This document shows, in pieces, positions 53,943 through 64,000 of a DNA stretch of 64,000 bases. The notes under the pieces were generated by a model. It did no database searches and had not been told where the DNA came from. It was given only the letters and a program-made list of their open reading frames with translations. Source of the stretch: Pyronema omphalodes (Eukaryota; Ascomycota; Pezizomycetes; Pezizales; Pyronemataceae); NCBI GenBank assembly GCA_024516155.1, contig JAJJXM010000025.1, positions 706,184-770,183 on the forward strand, in the 5' to 3' direction. How positions within the stretch are numbered: position 1 is the stretch's first letter; every line of letters begins with the position of its first letter. Position numbers and translations under genes: made by a program.

Positions 53943-54459
53943 TGTCACGGCACACGGCTGACGAGCCGTTGTGTTGTTGCGTCATCATTGTGTTGTCGTT
54001 GTCGACATCGTGCCGTTGTCTTGCCGTGTTGTGTTGCTGTTGTGTTGTTGTGTGTGCCGTGCCGTTGTGATTGATAGACTGGTTGATGATGGATGACGTA
54101 CCATGAGCTGGAGAGCTGTGGCGTCGCAGGTGAATTGATGGAGAACGGAAGCTTTCATGTAGCGATGTTGGATGACGGCCCAGCAAGAGTGCTGGCCGCC
54201 CCTTTGTACATAAGGAGGCTTGCCTCCCCGTTGTCGAGTTCTCCATCGAACGTCTTGTGTCTTTCCCTTGTTCTTAATAAAGACTTCTCCTTCCAGTCCC
54301 ATGTCATTCTTGTCCTTGTCCCTGTTCCTGTTTCGTGTGCCGTCCGTCTGACGAGCACTTCGGTCCTTGTCCTTCCGTTCCCCGTCCTGAGCCCGCCTAG
54401 TTCCCCTTGCCGGTAGTGTTCAGTGTGTTCTTTGAACGTCCGTTCCTAGTTCCCTGACA
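53943..54459 (+). repeat. 3' LTR of A3 (517 bp)
   Basis: TGTCACGG...CTGACA. It is 11 bp shorter than the 5' LTR, mainly through loss of GTTGTT-type units in the GT-rich first part. Confidence 0.92.
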
Positions 54460-55019
54460 TTGGTGTCGGATCGTATGGATGGTGGGGTCCTCCGATTCCA
54501 GTTCGCGGGGACGGGGTGGTTCGTTTTCCTGATTTTCCGTAGGGACGGGAGGTTCCTTTCCTGTCCCGGGCTCGTCCTTGCAGGGTGGTATCGTTGCCTG
54601 GGTCTCCGTGGGGGGTTTCCATCCCGTGATGCCGCATCTCTGGTCGTGTCCGTCTTTGTTGACCAGGAATTGGCACACGTTGCAGAGTCTCTTTCCTTTC
54701 TGCCATGCCTTGCAGGCTTTTTGCGGGTCCATCCTTCGGTGTCGGATCACCCATTCTAACTCGGGGTCATGTAGCTGCCCGCAGCTACATGATTTTTTTA
54801 TGCGTGCCGCAATTGCTTGCGCCACCGCTGGGAAATGATTGTTGTTTAGTTTCGATTGGAGGTGAATGGAGCAGGAGTCGTTGCTGCAGAACGACCAGTG
54901 TAGTTCTGCGTGCGGGATCGTGGGGTGGGGTGATTTCTTTTCTGCCGGGGGAGTAGGGGTTCGGTACCAGCCCAAAGGGGACGGGGGGTCCTCGGAGTTC
55001 GTTCTATCGTCCCTTACAG
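54460..55019 (-). pseudogene. Extra ORF downstream of family-D pol, Cys/His-rich (fragment)
   Basis: An open frame overlaps the pol stop region and runs leftward into the A3 LTR. The part outside the LTR (54460-54975 and a little upstream) encodes AELHWSFCSNDSCSIHLQSK, CSCGQLHDPELEWVIRHRRM and CKAWQKGKRLCNVCQFLV, then a Pro/Glu-rich stretch. Paired Cys and His residues suggest a zinc-binding unit. No ATG is evident near its start, so expression could be by frameshift or reinitiation at the pol end. I do not recognise a named family. It sits in the position where env-like or accessory ORFs occur in some gypsy elements. Confidence 0.55.
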
Positions 55020-55351
55020 CTGTGGGGCAGGTTTATTAGGGTACTTGCAGTGGAATTGGGTGATGGCGTCGGGGGAGTTTTGGAAATTGTCGGCGGGGTA
55101 CCAGGTCGTATCGGGGTCGTAGAAACCAGTCCACTTGACTCGATATTGGATCTGTCCCCGGTGGCGTCGAGAATCCACTATCTCTTCAACTTCCCACTCT
55201 TCCTCGTCGTCGAGGATAATCGGTAGTGGAGGGGGCTGAATATGGCCAGGGATGGTGGTCGAAGTAGGTTGAGATGGTTGTAGAAGGGAGATGTGAAATA
55301 CTGGATGGATCTTCGCGTTTGGGGGGAGGTCCAGCTTATAAGCTCGCGACC
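55014..55351 (-). pseudogene. pol: Family-D pol C-terminus with chromodomain
   Basis: Starts inside the integrase tail (YKLDLPPNAKIHPVFHISLL). A Pro-rich spacer and a chromodomain follow (WEVEEIVDSRRHRGQIQYRV; KWTGFYDPDTTWYPADNF), ending QFHCKYPNKPAPQL and TAA at 55014-55016. The 5' end is lost at the family-C insertion. Confidence 0.85.
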
Positions 55352-56710
55352 TGTGACCCTGGGTATTGAGGCTTTCAATTCAGAGGCTTTTCCGATCAGT
55401 TGGTGCTTCGTTCGAAAGATATTCAACTAATAGATTTTTCTCAAGAAGCCAGGAAGTTAACTAATCGATCACAGGCCGAATAAACTGAAGGGTCTCGTCC
55501 TGAGGTATTTGGTGTAGAAAGGTATTGTCGTAACAAGAGATCAAGTTGCTGATCCAGAGGAGACGGTGGGAAGACTTAGGGTCTTTCATAGACTTTCGTC
55601 TACAAGTTCGCCCAGACTTCCCAAGGGAACCAACTTCAAAACTAAGCTTAGGAGATAAGACGTGAGTCAATCCTGTGACAAATCTGCTGATGGCTCGCAC
55701 CATGCTGCATGCGCAATTATATTAATTGCTCACTTGCATGATGACCTTCGTGTCAGATCAATCCTTGACATCCCTCGTCGTGCTACCACACCTTCCAATC
55801 AGGTATTGGGGTTAAGCGCCTAGTAGAGGGTTACTCCACTTGAGCGCATAATGCAGTGGCTCCTCTGATAATGACATGTGAGGCATATATCTTATGAGTC
55901 GTCTTGATCATAGATCTCCCTAGAGAATCTCGATTGCGAGTGAAGGAATCTGACATCATAAGGCAGACTATGCCTTACTGGAGCGCACTGCCCCGTCACA
56001 TTCCTGTGTGATGTCATAACAGCCTCACCTGCGCGCACTTGCGCGCAGCCACACCCTGGTGTGTACGCAAACGCCGTCTTATCTTGCAGTTGGTAGTCAA
56101 TGGCCTAAGGTCGCGTCATATCAGTTCCATCCAACAGTTTCCCTGAGTGGTGTTCCTTGCTGCAGGACGTCGTCTCATGCCAACGCAATCTTGACCCTTG
56201 TCCTGAGCTCCACTCCTGTTGGCTGACTAGACTCTGCCTAGTTCCCTGGCCGACTATCCGCCTAACTCAGACTTCGGATGATCCCATTCGTCTGCCTTGC
56301 ATCCTCATGAGAATTCCCTTCTCTTGCAAGCCCTCTGGTAGCCGTGCTTGGTGGAACACAACCTCAAGTATAAGGAGGTGTCCCTTCGCCGTCGTCTTCT
56401 GTCTCCATCAGCGTCGTCTGTAGTTTTCTCATGGGTAAGTCGACCCCCATGAGGTAAGTTGTTACTCGTTCCCATCCATCTTTGATCCTCCCAAACTGAC
56501 AGTCAATAACAGTTAGCTACGCCTCGGGCCGGGATCCTCGTGAGGTCCTTTCGGAAAGTCACGAATCACGTGACGTGGCTAGCTGGAGCTCCTCAGGGGG
56601 TTCCGGCCCGGGATACTAACCTTATTATTCATTCTCCTGTCGAGTTTGCCATGTTCTCTAAATGTTATACATGTTACCTATTCTATACTCACACATTATA
56701 GGGTGTGACA
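55352..56710 (-). repeat. 3' LTR of C (1359 bp)
   Basis: On the minus strand it begins TGTCACACCC and ends CAGGGTCACA. Nearly the same length as the solo copy at 18891-20247 and alignable throughout. Confidence 0.9.
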
Positions 56711-56881
56711 ACACCTCCCCCCTGTTCAAGCTTCGTCCCGAAGCAAGTAGTTCATCATTCTGTGATCGCCCCTCGCCGCAGCCAAGTGATTAAGTGATCA
56801 TATATGGATGTAGTCCTCCAGCCCCTACATCCTACTACCAACTCGACCTAATGAAAACCTCGTGGGGAAAAACATTAAGCC

Positions 56882-59800
56882 TTAATCCTTGAGTCGGTAG
56901 TCCCTCGGAGAATCAGGGTACTTGAGATGAAACTCTCGTAACTTCTCCTGACCTCCTACTGAAAAATTGTCGAATGGTTCTGCCGTCCAGTCTTTTTTGT
57001 TGGGCCAACCTAGCCATTTAACAAGGTACAATACTCGATTCCCAGATTTATAGCTGCTCATGACTTCATCGATATCATATTCCTCGCTTCCCTCAACATC
57101 ATCTGCCTCCCGTAAAATTTTATTTCTGTCTGGTGGAGCCCGAGTTCCTGCTCTAAAGGGCTCAAGTAAAGAGGTATGGAAGACGTTGTGTATCTTCCAC
57201 TTTCGTGGGAGCGTAAGTCTTACTGCTGATGGGGAGATGACCTTTTCGACTTGGCAGGGACCATGTAGTTTATGGTCTAACTTCCTTGATGGGCGTCTGA
57301 TTCGTATGTTGCGTCCATCTAACATAACCAAGTCTCCTACTTGGTATTCTGGTGCCTGCTGTCGTTTCTGGTCTGCATAACGTTTCATTCTTTCTTGTGT
57401 TTTTTGAAGGGCTAACTTGGCTCCTTCATGAATCGTATGCATCCAGTGGGCGTAGGCTTTGCTGGCTGGGTTGCGCACAGCAGTTGCCGAAGGGTGGCTC
57501 GTATTTGGGTAGAACCCATAGTTAGCGTAAAAGGGTGACAGTCCAGTTGCGCTTGTGACTGAGTTATTGTATGGGAACTCAGCCATGGGTAAGAGATCAG
57601 CCTAGTCGTCCATTTCGTGGTTAACAAAAGAGCGGAGGTAAGCTTCAATTGTTTGGTTCAGCCGTTCCGTTTGTCCATCTGTTTGTGGGTGGAAGGCTGT
57701 TGACATTCTTGGTTTTATTCTTAACGTTCCAAGAAATGCTTTCCAGGTGGTGCTTGTGAACCTGGAGTCTCTGTCCGACACTATGTCCTTGGGTAAGCCG
57801 TGCAACTTCCAAATTTCCTTTGCGATAATCCTGACAAGGTCTGCAGTTGTCTTGCCATCTTTCTGTAGGGGAATGAAGTGCGCCATTTTAGTAAATCGAT
57901 CCACTATAACCCATAGTTGATCACGCCCATTTGATTCTGGTAGGTCGGTGATGAAATCCATAGCAATAGACTGCCATGGGGCATATGTTAATTCCAAAGG
58001 TTGCAACATCCCATACTTAAGGTGCCTAGCCGTCTTGTCCTTCTGACATTCCAAACAGCTTTGAAAATATTCAATTATTTGTTCATGCATCTTCGGCCAC
58101 CAAAAGTTTCTTCTTATTAATTCAATGGTCTTATCCTGACCAAAGTGTCCTGCAATTTTCGAGTTGTGCTCCGATTCCAGGACCATGTTGACTAAATCCT
58201 TTGGCACCCATAACTTCTCCCTCCGATAGATTATGCCATCTTCTATCGTTAGTGGATCCTTTATTTTGTTTGCTGCTTTTTTATAATTTTCGTCCAGTTC
58301 TCCAGCTTCTTTAACCATCTTCAAAAATTCGCCAGACCATTTAACAGAAGGAATAGAATTGAGCCGTGCTGAAGAAACCATGAATGAAGTTCCTTCTCCT
58401 CCACTGCTGATTGCTGAAATGGATGCAAAATGTCCTTTGTGAAGGATAGTCGTAATCGGCTGATCCTCACCTCCCACCTTTTCAGGGCGGAACTCCGGAC
58501 GCCTTGACAATGCATCTGGCTTCCCATTCTTACTTCCAGGTCTGTAAAAAATTTTAAAGTCAATACCAGCAAGTTCTGGAGCCCACCTTGCTTGGCGACG
58601 ATTGAGTACTTTTGTTGTGGTGAAGTACTCCAAATCTTGATGGTCGCTGAATACCTGAACTGTGTGCATTGCTCCCTCCAAGTACCTTCTCCATATTTTA
58701 AACGAATCCACAATAGCTAAAAGCTCTTTGTCATGGATTTCGTAGTTGATTTCTGCCGGAGTAAATTTCCTGGAGTGAAAAGCAATAGGGTGCAGCTTTC
58801 CGTCCTCTCCTTTCTGAGAAAGGACTGCGCCTAAGGCAAAGTCAGAAGCATCAGTTTCAACAATGCAAACCTTTTTAGGATCAAAATGACCCAATATTGG
58901 TGCCTTCGTAAACCTCTGCTTCAACTCATCAAATGCCAAGTCCATGGCAACAGTCCATTCCCACTTCTTCGGATCGCCCTTGGTAGATTCAGTAAGAGGA
59001 CGACGAATTTTTGAAAAGTCCTTTATGAATCGGCGATACAAGTTTGCAAATCGAAGAAAGCCTTGTTTCTCTTTCAAGGATCTAGGAGGTTCCCAAACCA
59101 GGACGGTTTCCACTTTATCCTTTGCCATCTCAATTCCCTTTTCGCTTATAATATACCCCAAAAATTCCACTTTGTTTGTCCCCCAAACACATTTTTCCGG
59201 AGATATTACCAGCCCATTTTCTTCCAGTCTTTTTAAGACTTCCTTAACCAATTCATCCTGTTCCTCCTCTGTCTCCGCGTAAATCAGAACATCATCAATA
59301 TAAGCAATCACTCCCTGATCCAACATGTCCCTAAAGATATGATTCATCATATCCTGGAATGTGGCCGGTGCATTGCTTAATCCAAAGGGCATAACCAAAA
59401 ACTCATAAAGCTCATACCTGCATCTGAAGGCTGTTTTCCATTCATCGCCTTCTTTAATCCTAATCAAATGTTAACCGTTCTTCAAATCCATTTTCGTGAA
59501 GAACCTAGCTCCTCTTACTCTGTCTTGTAATTCAGACATAAGAGGGAGGGGGTAGCGATTTGCTATTGTTATTTTATTAATCCCCCTATAGTCAACACAA
59601 AGCCGTAGACCTTGCCCATGGGGTTTTGGCACAAAGAGAATGGGTGCTGCGGCAGGGGATTTTGATGGTCTAATCTTGTCTGTCCTTAGCATTTCTTTTA
59701 GCCATTCTCTGAGTGTCTCCAGTTCGACTTCATTAAGCGCATAGACTGGTCCCCAAGGAGGAGTCTCTCCTTCCTTTAAGTCTATGGCATGGTCGTAAGA

Positions 59801-60580
59801 CTTGTGTTCTGGAAGCTTGTCTGCTGCTTCCTTGGTCATGATATTGATCCACTTACGGAATTTCTCAGGGACTTGTTGAAGTGCCTCTGACAATTCCTCT
59901 TTAGTGGCAATGGCTGATATATGGCCTATAACTGAGGCCTCAGGGTGGTCGAGTACTCTGCGGTCGACCTTGAGTGAAAATGTACTGGCCTGAGCCTTAG
60001 TACAATGTTCGGTGCAACGTGGTGTTGTAAAGGAGATGTTGTTGCTTTCTCCTCACATGTTGCAAGGTTGGTGTTTTGCCATCCACCAGTAAGGTAAGAT
60101 GACATCGCAGTCGCTGTCAAGAGGGGCGACTTCGAAGGATTCGGCTGCAAAGTGTTGTTTATGTTGCAGCATGAAAGGTACTGTGAAGAATTCTCCAGCT
60201 CCAGCGACTACCTCATTGTTGAAGTTGCGGATTTGAAGAGGCTTGTCTCTCTTCACAGTAGGGATTTTGTAAGTATGGACAAAACCTTTGTCCAGTAGTG
60301 CTGAGGTGGAGCCTGTATCTAAAAGGACTCGCACAGTTCTGATTTTGTTCTTTGACCAATTCAACACCATGTTGATTATTGGCCTTTTTCCGTGATAAGG
60401 TGGGACCACGGCTTCCATCTTTGTTTCCTTGGAAGAGGTTCCATTGTCGGTTCGTCGATTGTTTGTCTTGATCGACCCCAAGTTGTCTGTGGATTTTCTT
60501 TTTGTTCCACAACAAATAATATTCCCTGCGTCAGATATACATTCCTCCTCCTCAGGTGACGCAACCCTAGAGGATCTTAA
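56882..60580 (-). pseudogene. pol: pol of C with three in-frame stops
   Basis: One reading frame throughout: protease (RVLLDTGSTSALLDKGF, a classical DTG), RT (MDLKNG then stop, FGLSNAPATF, AYIDDVLIYAE), RNase H (VETDASDFALGAVLSQ), integrase finger (EHNSKIAGHFGQDK ... CLECQKDK), DDE core (AMDFITDLPES, IVSDRDSRF, HPQTDGQTERLN) and chromodomain (YDIDEVMSSYKSGNRVLY; VKWLGWPNKKDWTAEPF). Stops are TGA at 60053-60055, TAA at 59471-59473 and TAG at 57602-57604. The last falls where the family usually has a Trp (DDWADLLPMAEF), consistent with a G-to-A change. Pol overlaps the gag end by about a dozen bases in the -1 frame. End of coding at 56882. Confidence 0.92.
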
Positions 60581-62770
60581 AAATCCGAGTCCTCATCATT
60601 CTGCTCAATCTCCCAAATCCTGGGCTGAGCATCTTGCATCATTTCATCGTCATCATCCTGCCGTACCGCAGCAGTCTTGGTCTTTTTTGTTTCCTTGGGC
60701 TTCTCCTGCCCTTTATGTCCTTCATCATCGTCATCTCTCTTTCTCTTACCTGAGGAAGCAACCTTTCCTTCACCAGAGAAGTCTGTTTCTCCAACTGTCT
60801 TCTTTGCGTAACAATCGAACATTTTATGTCCAGATCTTCCACATCTCCAACAGTCAGCTTTCTCCTTCTTATGCTTGTCAATTTCGCTCTGAGGAACATT
60901 CTGCAGAGCCTCTCTCCCTGACGCAAAGATGGACTTTTTGTCCTTTTTTCCTGTGAAGCCTTTTTTCTCCTTCTTGTCCTTGAATTTATCTTTGTGCTGC
61001 ACCTCCTTTGGGCGCACAGTTCCCTTATGTTTTCCTTTATCTTTATGGCGGTCCTCCCGCACTTCTAAAGTCTTTTTCTTATGACCCTTCAATTCTTCTT
61101 CCAAATTTTCCACAACATGAGCAGCTTCCTTAACTGCATCAATCATTGCTTCATCGTCCGTTGGGATTCCTCCGAACCTTTGATATACCATCTTCTTAAT
61201 GGCCGGTGTCATGGCCTCCCAAATTACATTCCTATACATTGGCCCAATTGCCCCAACGCGCATATTGAGATCCTCAAACTTTGTAATGTAATCATCAATG
61301 TCTCCATCATACTGGAGCTCTGTAATCCTTTTGACATCTTTCTGGGCTTCCCGCTTATCCTCAAACCTTGTTTCAATAGAGCTTGAGAATGCTTGCCATG
61401 TGTCTTTGAGTCCTTGCCTTTGAATCGATTTTCGCCGTTCCTGGTGCCAACTGAGAGCTTTGTGAGTAAGCAAGCTCCCAACCCATTTTACCTGGTCATC
61501 CTCGTCTGGAAAGGCCTTGGCATATGTTGCGATGTAATCTTGAACAGACATCCACCCAGCCCTAAACAAATTTTTGTCCTTCCCAGAAAAATATTGAGGA
61601 GCCTTCATCTCGGGCATTTTGGGTCTCCTTGGCTCGTTAACCCCAGATTGCTGTAATTTCTGAACAAGGGACTCCAAGAATGCCTCCGTGGCATTCTTTG
61701 CTTCAGGCTTCCTTTGTTCAGCCTTTTGTTTGCGCTCCTGGCGCTTTCTTTCCAATGCTTTTCTGATGTATGAATCATCTGAGTCTTCGCCGTCCGAAGG
61801 ATCAGATGGTGGTGGTGGAGGAGGTGGGAGTCCTCCTCCTGGTGGTTTACTGCCCCTACCACCATTTCTGCCGTTGTCTGCAGGGGTTCCATCTTCTGAT
61901 GGAGGCAAGGGGACTTCTGGTGCTCTGCCGAGGGAGGGAGGTCTGGGAGTCATCTCCTCATGCATAGCCTCGGTTAGAGACTTAGCATCGAAATGTTCCT
62001 TTCTCTGGATTTTTGACATAACAAGGCCAATAACCTTGTTTACCAATTCAAATCTTTTCCTCCTCTCTCTGCTCTTCATAATCCAGCAGACGTTGCTGGT
62101 GCACCTCTTCAGCTCTAGACAGAGCTGCAATCCGCCTATCTCTTTGTTCATCATCCTGCTCACGGATGGCGTCTTGTGTATTCTTTTGAAAGGCCCATTC
62201 CTCGATTTCCTTGTTGATTTGTAATTGCCTCTGGGCAAAGGCTTCGAGGATGGCATTGGTCGTCTGAATGCCGTGTTTGAGTCTTTCTGCAGCCGCTTGG
62301 TTGGCTGCCTCTTTGGTTTGAGTGTCCGTGGCAAGTTCGCCAATTGTCCTCTAAACTTGGCCGGCAAAGTCGTTGCTGGCCTGAACGAGTCTGGTAACGG
62401 TTTGAAGGTTGACTTCTTGGTCAAGGTTGCCCTTCTTTGCTAGGATGTCGTAAGCTTTCTGCATCCCCTGGGCCATTTCCTGATAGAGTCCCTTCATCCG
62501 TTGTAGTTCTTCGTTCATTGCAGCTCCTGATCCTGCTGCTTCCATCAATCTCTTAATGTCCTCCTCAGTCGAATTCATCCTTTCCATCATTAAAATCACC
62601 CATTGTGGTACTTTGCCTAGGTGAAGGGTGGTGCCATGATGAACCCTTGGTTGTCCCACAGAGGTGACGTCCTCCCAGGAGCGAGGACGGGTGATGCTGA
62701 CAGTATCAGCCATAGGCGCATCAAGTCCGTCGTCGTGGGTGGCATCGCCGGTGAGTCTGCGTGAGGCCAT
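60577..62770 (-). pseudogene. gag: gag of C with one stop and one frameshift
   Basis: Starts at ATG 62770 (MASRRLTGDATHDDGLDAPM). The frame meets TAG at 62351-62353 after SNDFAGQV, continues as RTIGELATDTQTKEAANQ through a coiled-coil-like, Glu/Gln-rich region, then shifts frame by an indel near 62055-62070 (EEQREEE to KRFELVNK). The remaining frame ends at TAA 60577-60579. It holds a poly-Pro linker, the Gag domain (YFSGKDKNLFRAGWMSVQDY; YDGDIDDYITKFEDLNMRVG), a Lys-rich stretch and a CCHC knuckle CWRCGRSGHKMFDC near the end, then an acidic tail. The upstream part of this last frame (62424 to about 62065) is not real coding sequence. Confidence 0.88.
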
Positions 62771-62876
62771 TGTAGATTGAAGTTTTTGTTTGTAGTTTTC
62801 AGAGGAGTGTTGGTGTTTCTTGCCCTAGAAGAGGGTCTCCCGTAATCGTGTCGAAAAGTAAACTTAGTAGCTTGAG

Positions 62877-62888
62877 CCTTAAGTTTAT
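62877..62888 (-). promoter_or_regulatory. Putative self-priming primer-binding site of C
   Basis: ATAAACTTAAGG on the minus strand, starting 2 nt after the LTR end. It is the perfect reverse complement of CCTTAAGTTTAT in the family-C solo LTR (20109-20120). The element's own 3' LTR differs by one base (CCTTCAGTTTAT). Confidence 0.62.
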
Positions 62889-62890
62889 AG

Positions 62891-63003
62891 TGTGAACCTG
62901 GGTATTGAGGCTTTCAATACAGAGGCTTTTCCGATCAGTTGGTGCTTCGTTCGAAAGATATTCAACTAATAGATTTTTCTCAAGAAGCCAGGAAGTTAAC
63001 TAA
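62891..63003 (-). repeat. Truncated 5' LTR of C (U5 end only)
   Basis: 113 bp matching the end of the family-C LTR (55352-55463 and the last part of the solo copy). Sequence identity stops at AACTAATC, where LINE 3' sequence begins. Confidence 0.88.
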
Positions 63004-64000
63004 TCTGATCTTTGTTTATTGTGACTAGAGCTATATAGCTATCGCACTCCACCTTCTTCATACCCTTATACCGCCAAAGTACATAAAACCAACAAAAGAA
63101 ATACAAAGGAAAACATGTAGTACAAGTCAACTATATCTAAATCAAGTATTCTCAGAACATAGGAAAGAAAGAGGAAAACAATCATCCGTCAAACGCTCCA
63201 TATCCCAGATTTGCTATCCGTCCATCCATCCTTTCCCTATCATCATTCTCAAGCGGTATACCCCTATAACGTATCTCCTTCGAGTATCCTAGGCCGGTCT
63301 GTTTGGCAAACTTCAACAGCGCAGCTATGCCAGTCTGGGTTGTAAAAAGTTCATTCAGTGTGATGTTCGAGTTGGTTGACGCATGGAGGTCCCATCGCGC
63401 GGTGAGCAGTTTTGGGCAGTGAAGTAGGTAATGCTGGGAGGATATGAATCCCGTGCCGCAATCGCATGGTGTGGGGGGTTGGTCTGGGTGAGGGTCTATG
63501 GGTGTTCGTCCACAGCGGATACGGTATAAGGCCCGGGAGGTGCGGAAGGGTAGGTGCTGAAGATGTTTTGGGTATGTCAAAGATGGGGGGAGGCCATCTG
63601 GCGCGTCAGCCTGCCATCGTTGGAGGAACCGTTGACGGATTTGTGACTTCATCCATGAGTGTGAGGTGATTGTGGAAAGACATTGGTTTGGTAACCGTGC
63701 TCCTGTTTTGGCGAGGCTGTCGGCGAGGTCGTTTCCGGTGATGTTCGTGTGAGAGGGGGTCCAGATGGTGGTAAAGGACCATCCTTGGGATGTGAGGAGT
63801 TCGGCTAGGTTGAGGGTTTCTCTGGCGTATTGATGATTCTCGTGGTTGTGCTCAAGAGTGGTGATAGCTGCTTGATTGTCGAGGCAGAGGAGGACAGGTG
63901 CTGGGCTGTGGTGTTCAAGGAGGCGCAGTCCTTCAGTGGTGGCATGTAGTTCGGCATCATAGACTTCGCATTGCTGTCCGAGGTGACAGTGGTGTGACTG
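63004..64000 (-). mobile_element. 3' end of a second LINE, extends past the window
   Basis: RNase H / zinc-knuckle ORF2 C-terminus (63182 onward), a 178-bp 3' UTR and a short A-rich end (ACAATAAACAAAG on the minus strand) abutting the family-C LTR. Different in sequence from the LINE at 17499. It probably inserted into the C 5' LTR; the missing LTR part would lie to the right of the window. Confidence 0.8.
63182..64000 (-). CDS. LINE ORF2 C-terminus: RNase H and zinc knuckle (5' end off window)
   Basis: 272 residues visible, open from the right edge to the stop at 63182-63184. RNase H residues are recognisable in EVYDAELHATTEGLRLLE (Glu), VLLCLDNQAAITTL (Asp) and SHTNITGNDLADSLAKTG (Asp); the first catalytic Asp would lie beyond the edge. 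It is followed by a Tad/I-type tail with CDCGTGFISSQHYLLHCPKL (Cys-Cys-His-Cys arrangement) and LLKFAKQTGLG. RNase H removes RNA during cDNA synthesis, and the Cys/His cluster probably binds nucleic acid. The visible part has no lesion. Confidence 0.85.
   Translation of the reverse strand, partial: QSHHCHLGQQCEVYDAELHATTEGLRLLEHHSPAPVLLCLDNQAAITTLEHNHENHQYARETLNLAELLTSQGWSFTTIWTPSHTNITGNDLADSLAKTGARLPNQCLSTITSHSWMKSQIRQRFLQRWQADAPDGLPPSLTYPKHLQHLPFRTSRALYRIRCGRTPIDPHPDQPPTPCDCGTGFISSQHYLLHCPKLLTARWDLHASTNSNITLNELFTTQTGIAALLKFAKQTGLGYSKEIRYRGIPLENDDRERMDGRIANLGYGAFDG

Larger units (their letters stand above)
48063..54459 (+). mobile_element. Ty3/gypsy chromovirus A3
   Basis: Full-length family-A element: 5' LTR 48063-48590, ORF0, gag, pol, 3' LTR 53943-54459. 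ORF0 and gag are intact; pol has three stops and one frameshift. The flanks ATGTA (left, in B2) and TTGGT (right, in a family-D fragment) do not match and belong to different elements, so one side has been replaced since insertion. Confidence 0.93.
54460..55351 (-). mobile_element. Fragment of a further gypsy chromovirus (family D), 3' end of coding region
   Basis: Contains a pol C-terminus with chromodomain and a second ORF behind it. Its 5' side is cut by the family-C LTR at 55352 and its 3' side by the A3 LTR at 54459. It does not match A, B or C in sequence. Confidence 0.8.
55352..63003 (-). mobile_element. Ty3/gypsy chromovirus C, inactivated
   Basis: Minus-strand element: truncated 5' LTR 62891-63003, primer site, gag 60577-62770, pol 56882-60580, 3' LTR 55352-56710. 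Gag has one stop and one frameshift; pol has three stops. The 5' LTR is cut at 63003 by the tail of a LINE, so the promoter part is missing from this window. Confidence 0.92.

Noticed and set aside
60577..60592. Slippery site at the family-C gag-pol overlap (GGATTTTTAA)
   Set aside because: Pol is in the -1 frame, but the run has five T and does not satisfy X-XXY-YYZ in gag phase; no clear signal as in A and B.
62065..62424. N-terminal 120 codons of the long family-C gag frame (MTKKSTFKPLPDSF...)
   Set aside because: The sensible coding sequence here is in the frame starting at 62770; this stretch is an out-of-frame shadow upstream of the frameshift.

Overview
The window looks like nuclear DNA of a filamentous ascomycete (Pezizomycotina). 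The reasons are a Zn(II)2Cys6 / fungal-specific transcription factor, short GT-AG introns of 50 and 80 nt, a Tad-like LINE, and several Ty3/gypsy chromoviruses whose polyproteins end in a chromodomain. I cannot name the species. There are no rRNA genes, CRISPR arrays or bacterial-type operons.

Positions 1-17483 are host sequence with low gene density. I can support two host genes: a zinc-cluster transcription factor (minus strand, C-terminus beyond the left edge) and a two-exon gene for a 175-residue secreted, cysteine-rich, effector-like protein (minus, 13966-14573). The roughly 12 kb between them holds no gene I can defend. It does hold two inverted-repeat MITE-like elements, a thrice-repeated hairpin motif and small tandem repeats. 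A tRNA-like relic sits at 17012-17088.

Positions 17484-38207 are one nested transposon stack. A Tad-like LINE (17499-38192, about 6.0 kb without its insertions) is bounded by a perfect 15-bp target duplication. It was entered by a solo LTR of family C (18891-20247, TSD CCCGA), by an almost intact family-A chromovirus (A1, 21578-27994, TSD GTCTG), and by a second family-A element (A2, site TGGGG). The A2 locus was later rearranged, leaving one LTR, a duplicated LINE segment and a 5'-truncated A2.

Positions 38584-64000 are an abutting array of transposons: B1 (38584-46010), a partial B LTR, an inverted B2 remnant (minus), A3 (48063-54459), a family-D pol tail with an extra 3' ORF (minus), a nearly complete but inactivated family-C element (55352-63003, minus), and the 3' end of a second LINE (63004 to the right edge, minus).

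The main mechanistic observations concern the LTR elements. Families A, B and C all lack an obvious tRNA primer site. Each instead has, exactly 2 nt after the 5' LTR, a 9-12 nt stretch complementary to a site inside its own LTR, as in Tf1/sushi-type self-priming. Families A and B also share a gag-pol junction with the heptamer GGGAAAA, a 6-nt spacer that contains the gag stop, and a hairpin: a textbook -1 ribosomal frameshift signal. Family A further carries a conserved 80-residue ORF ahead of gag.
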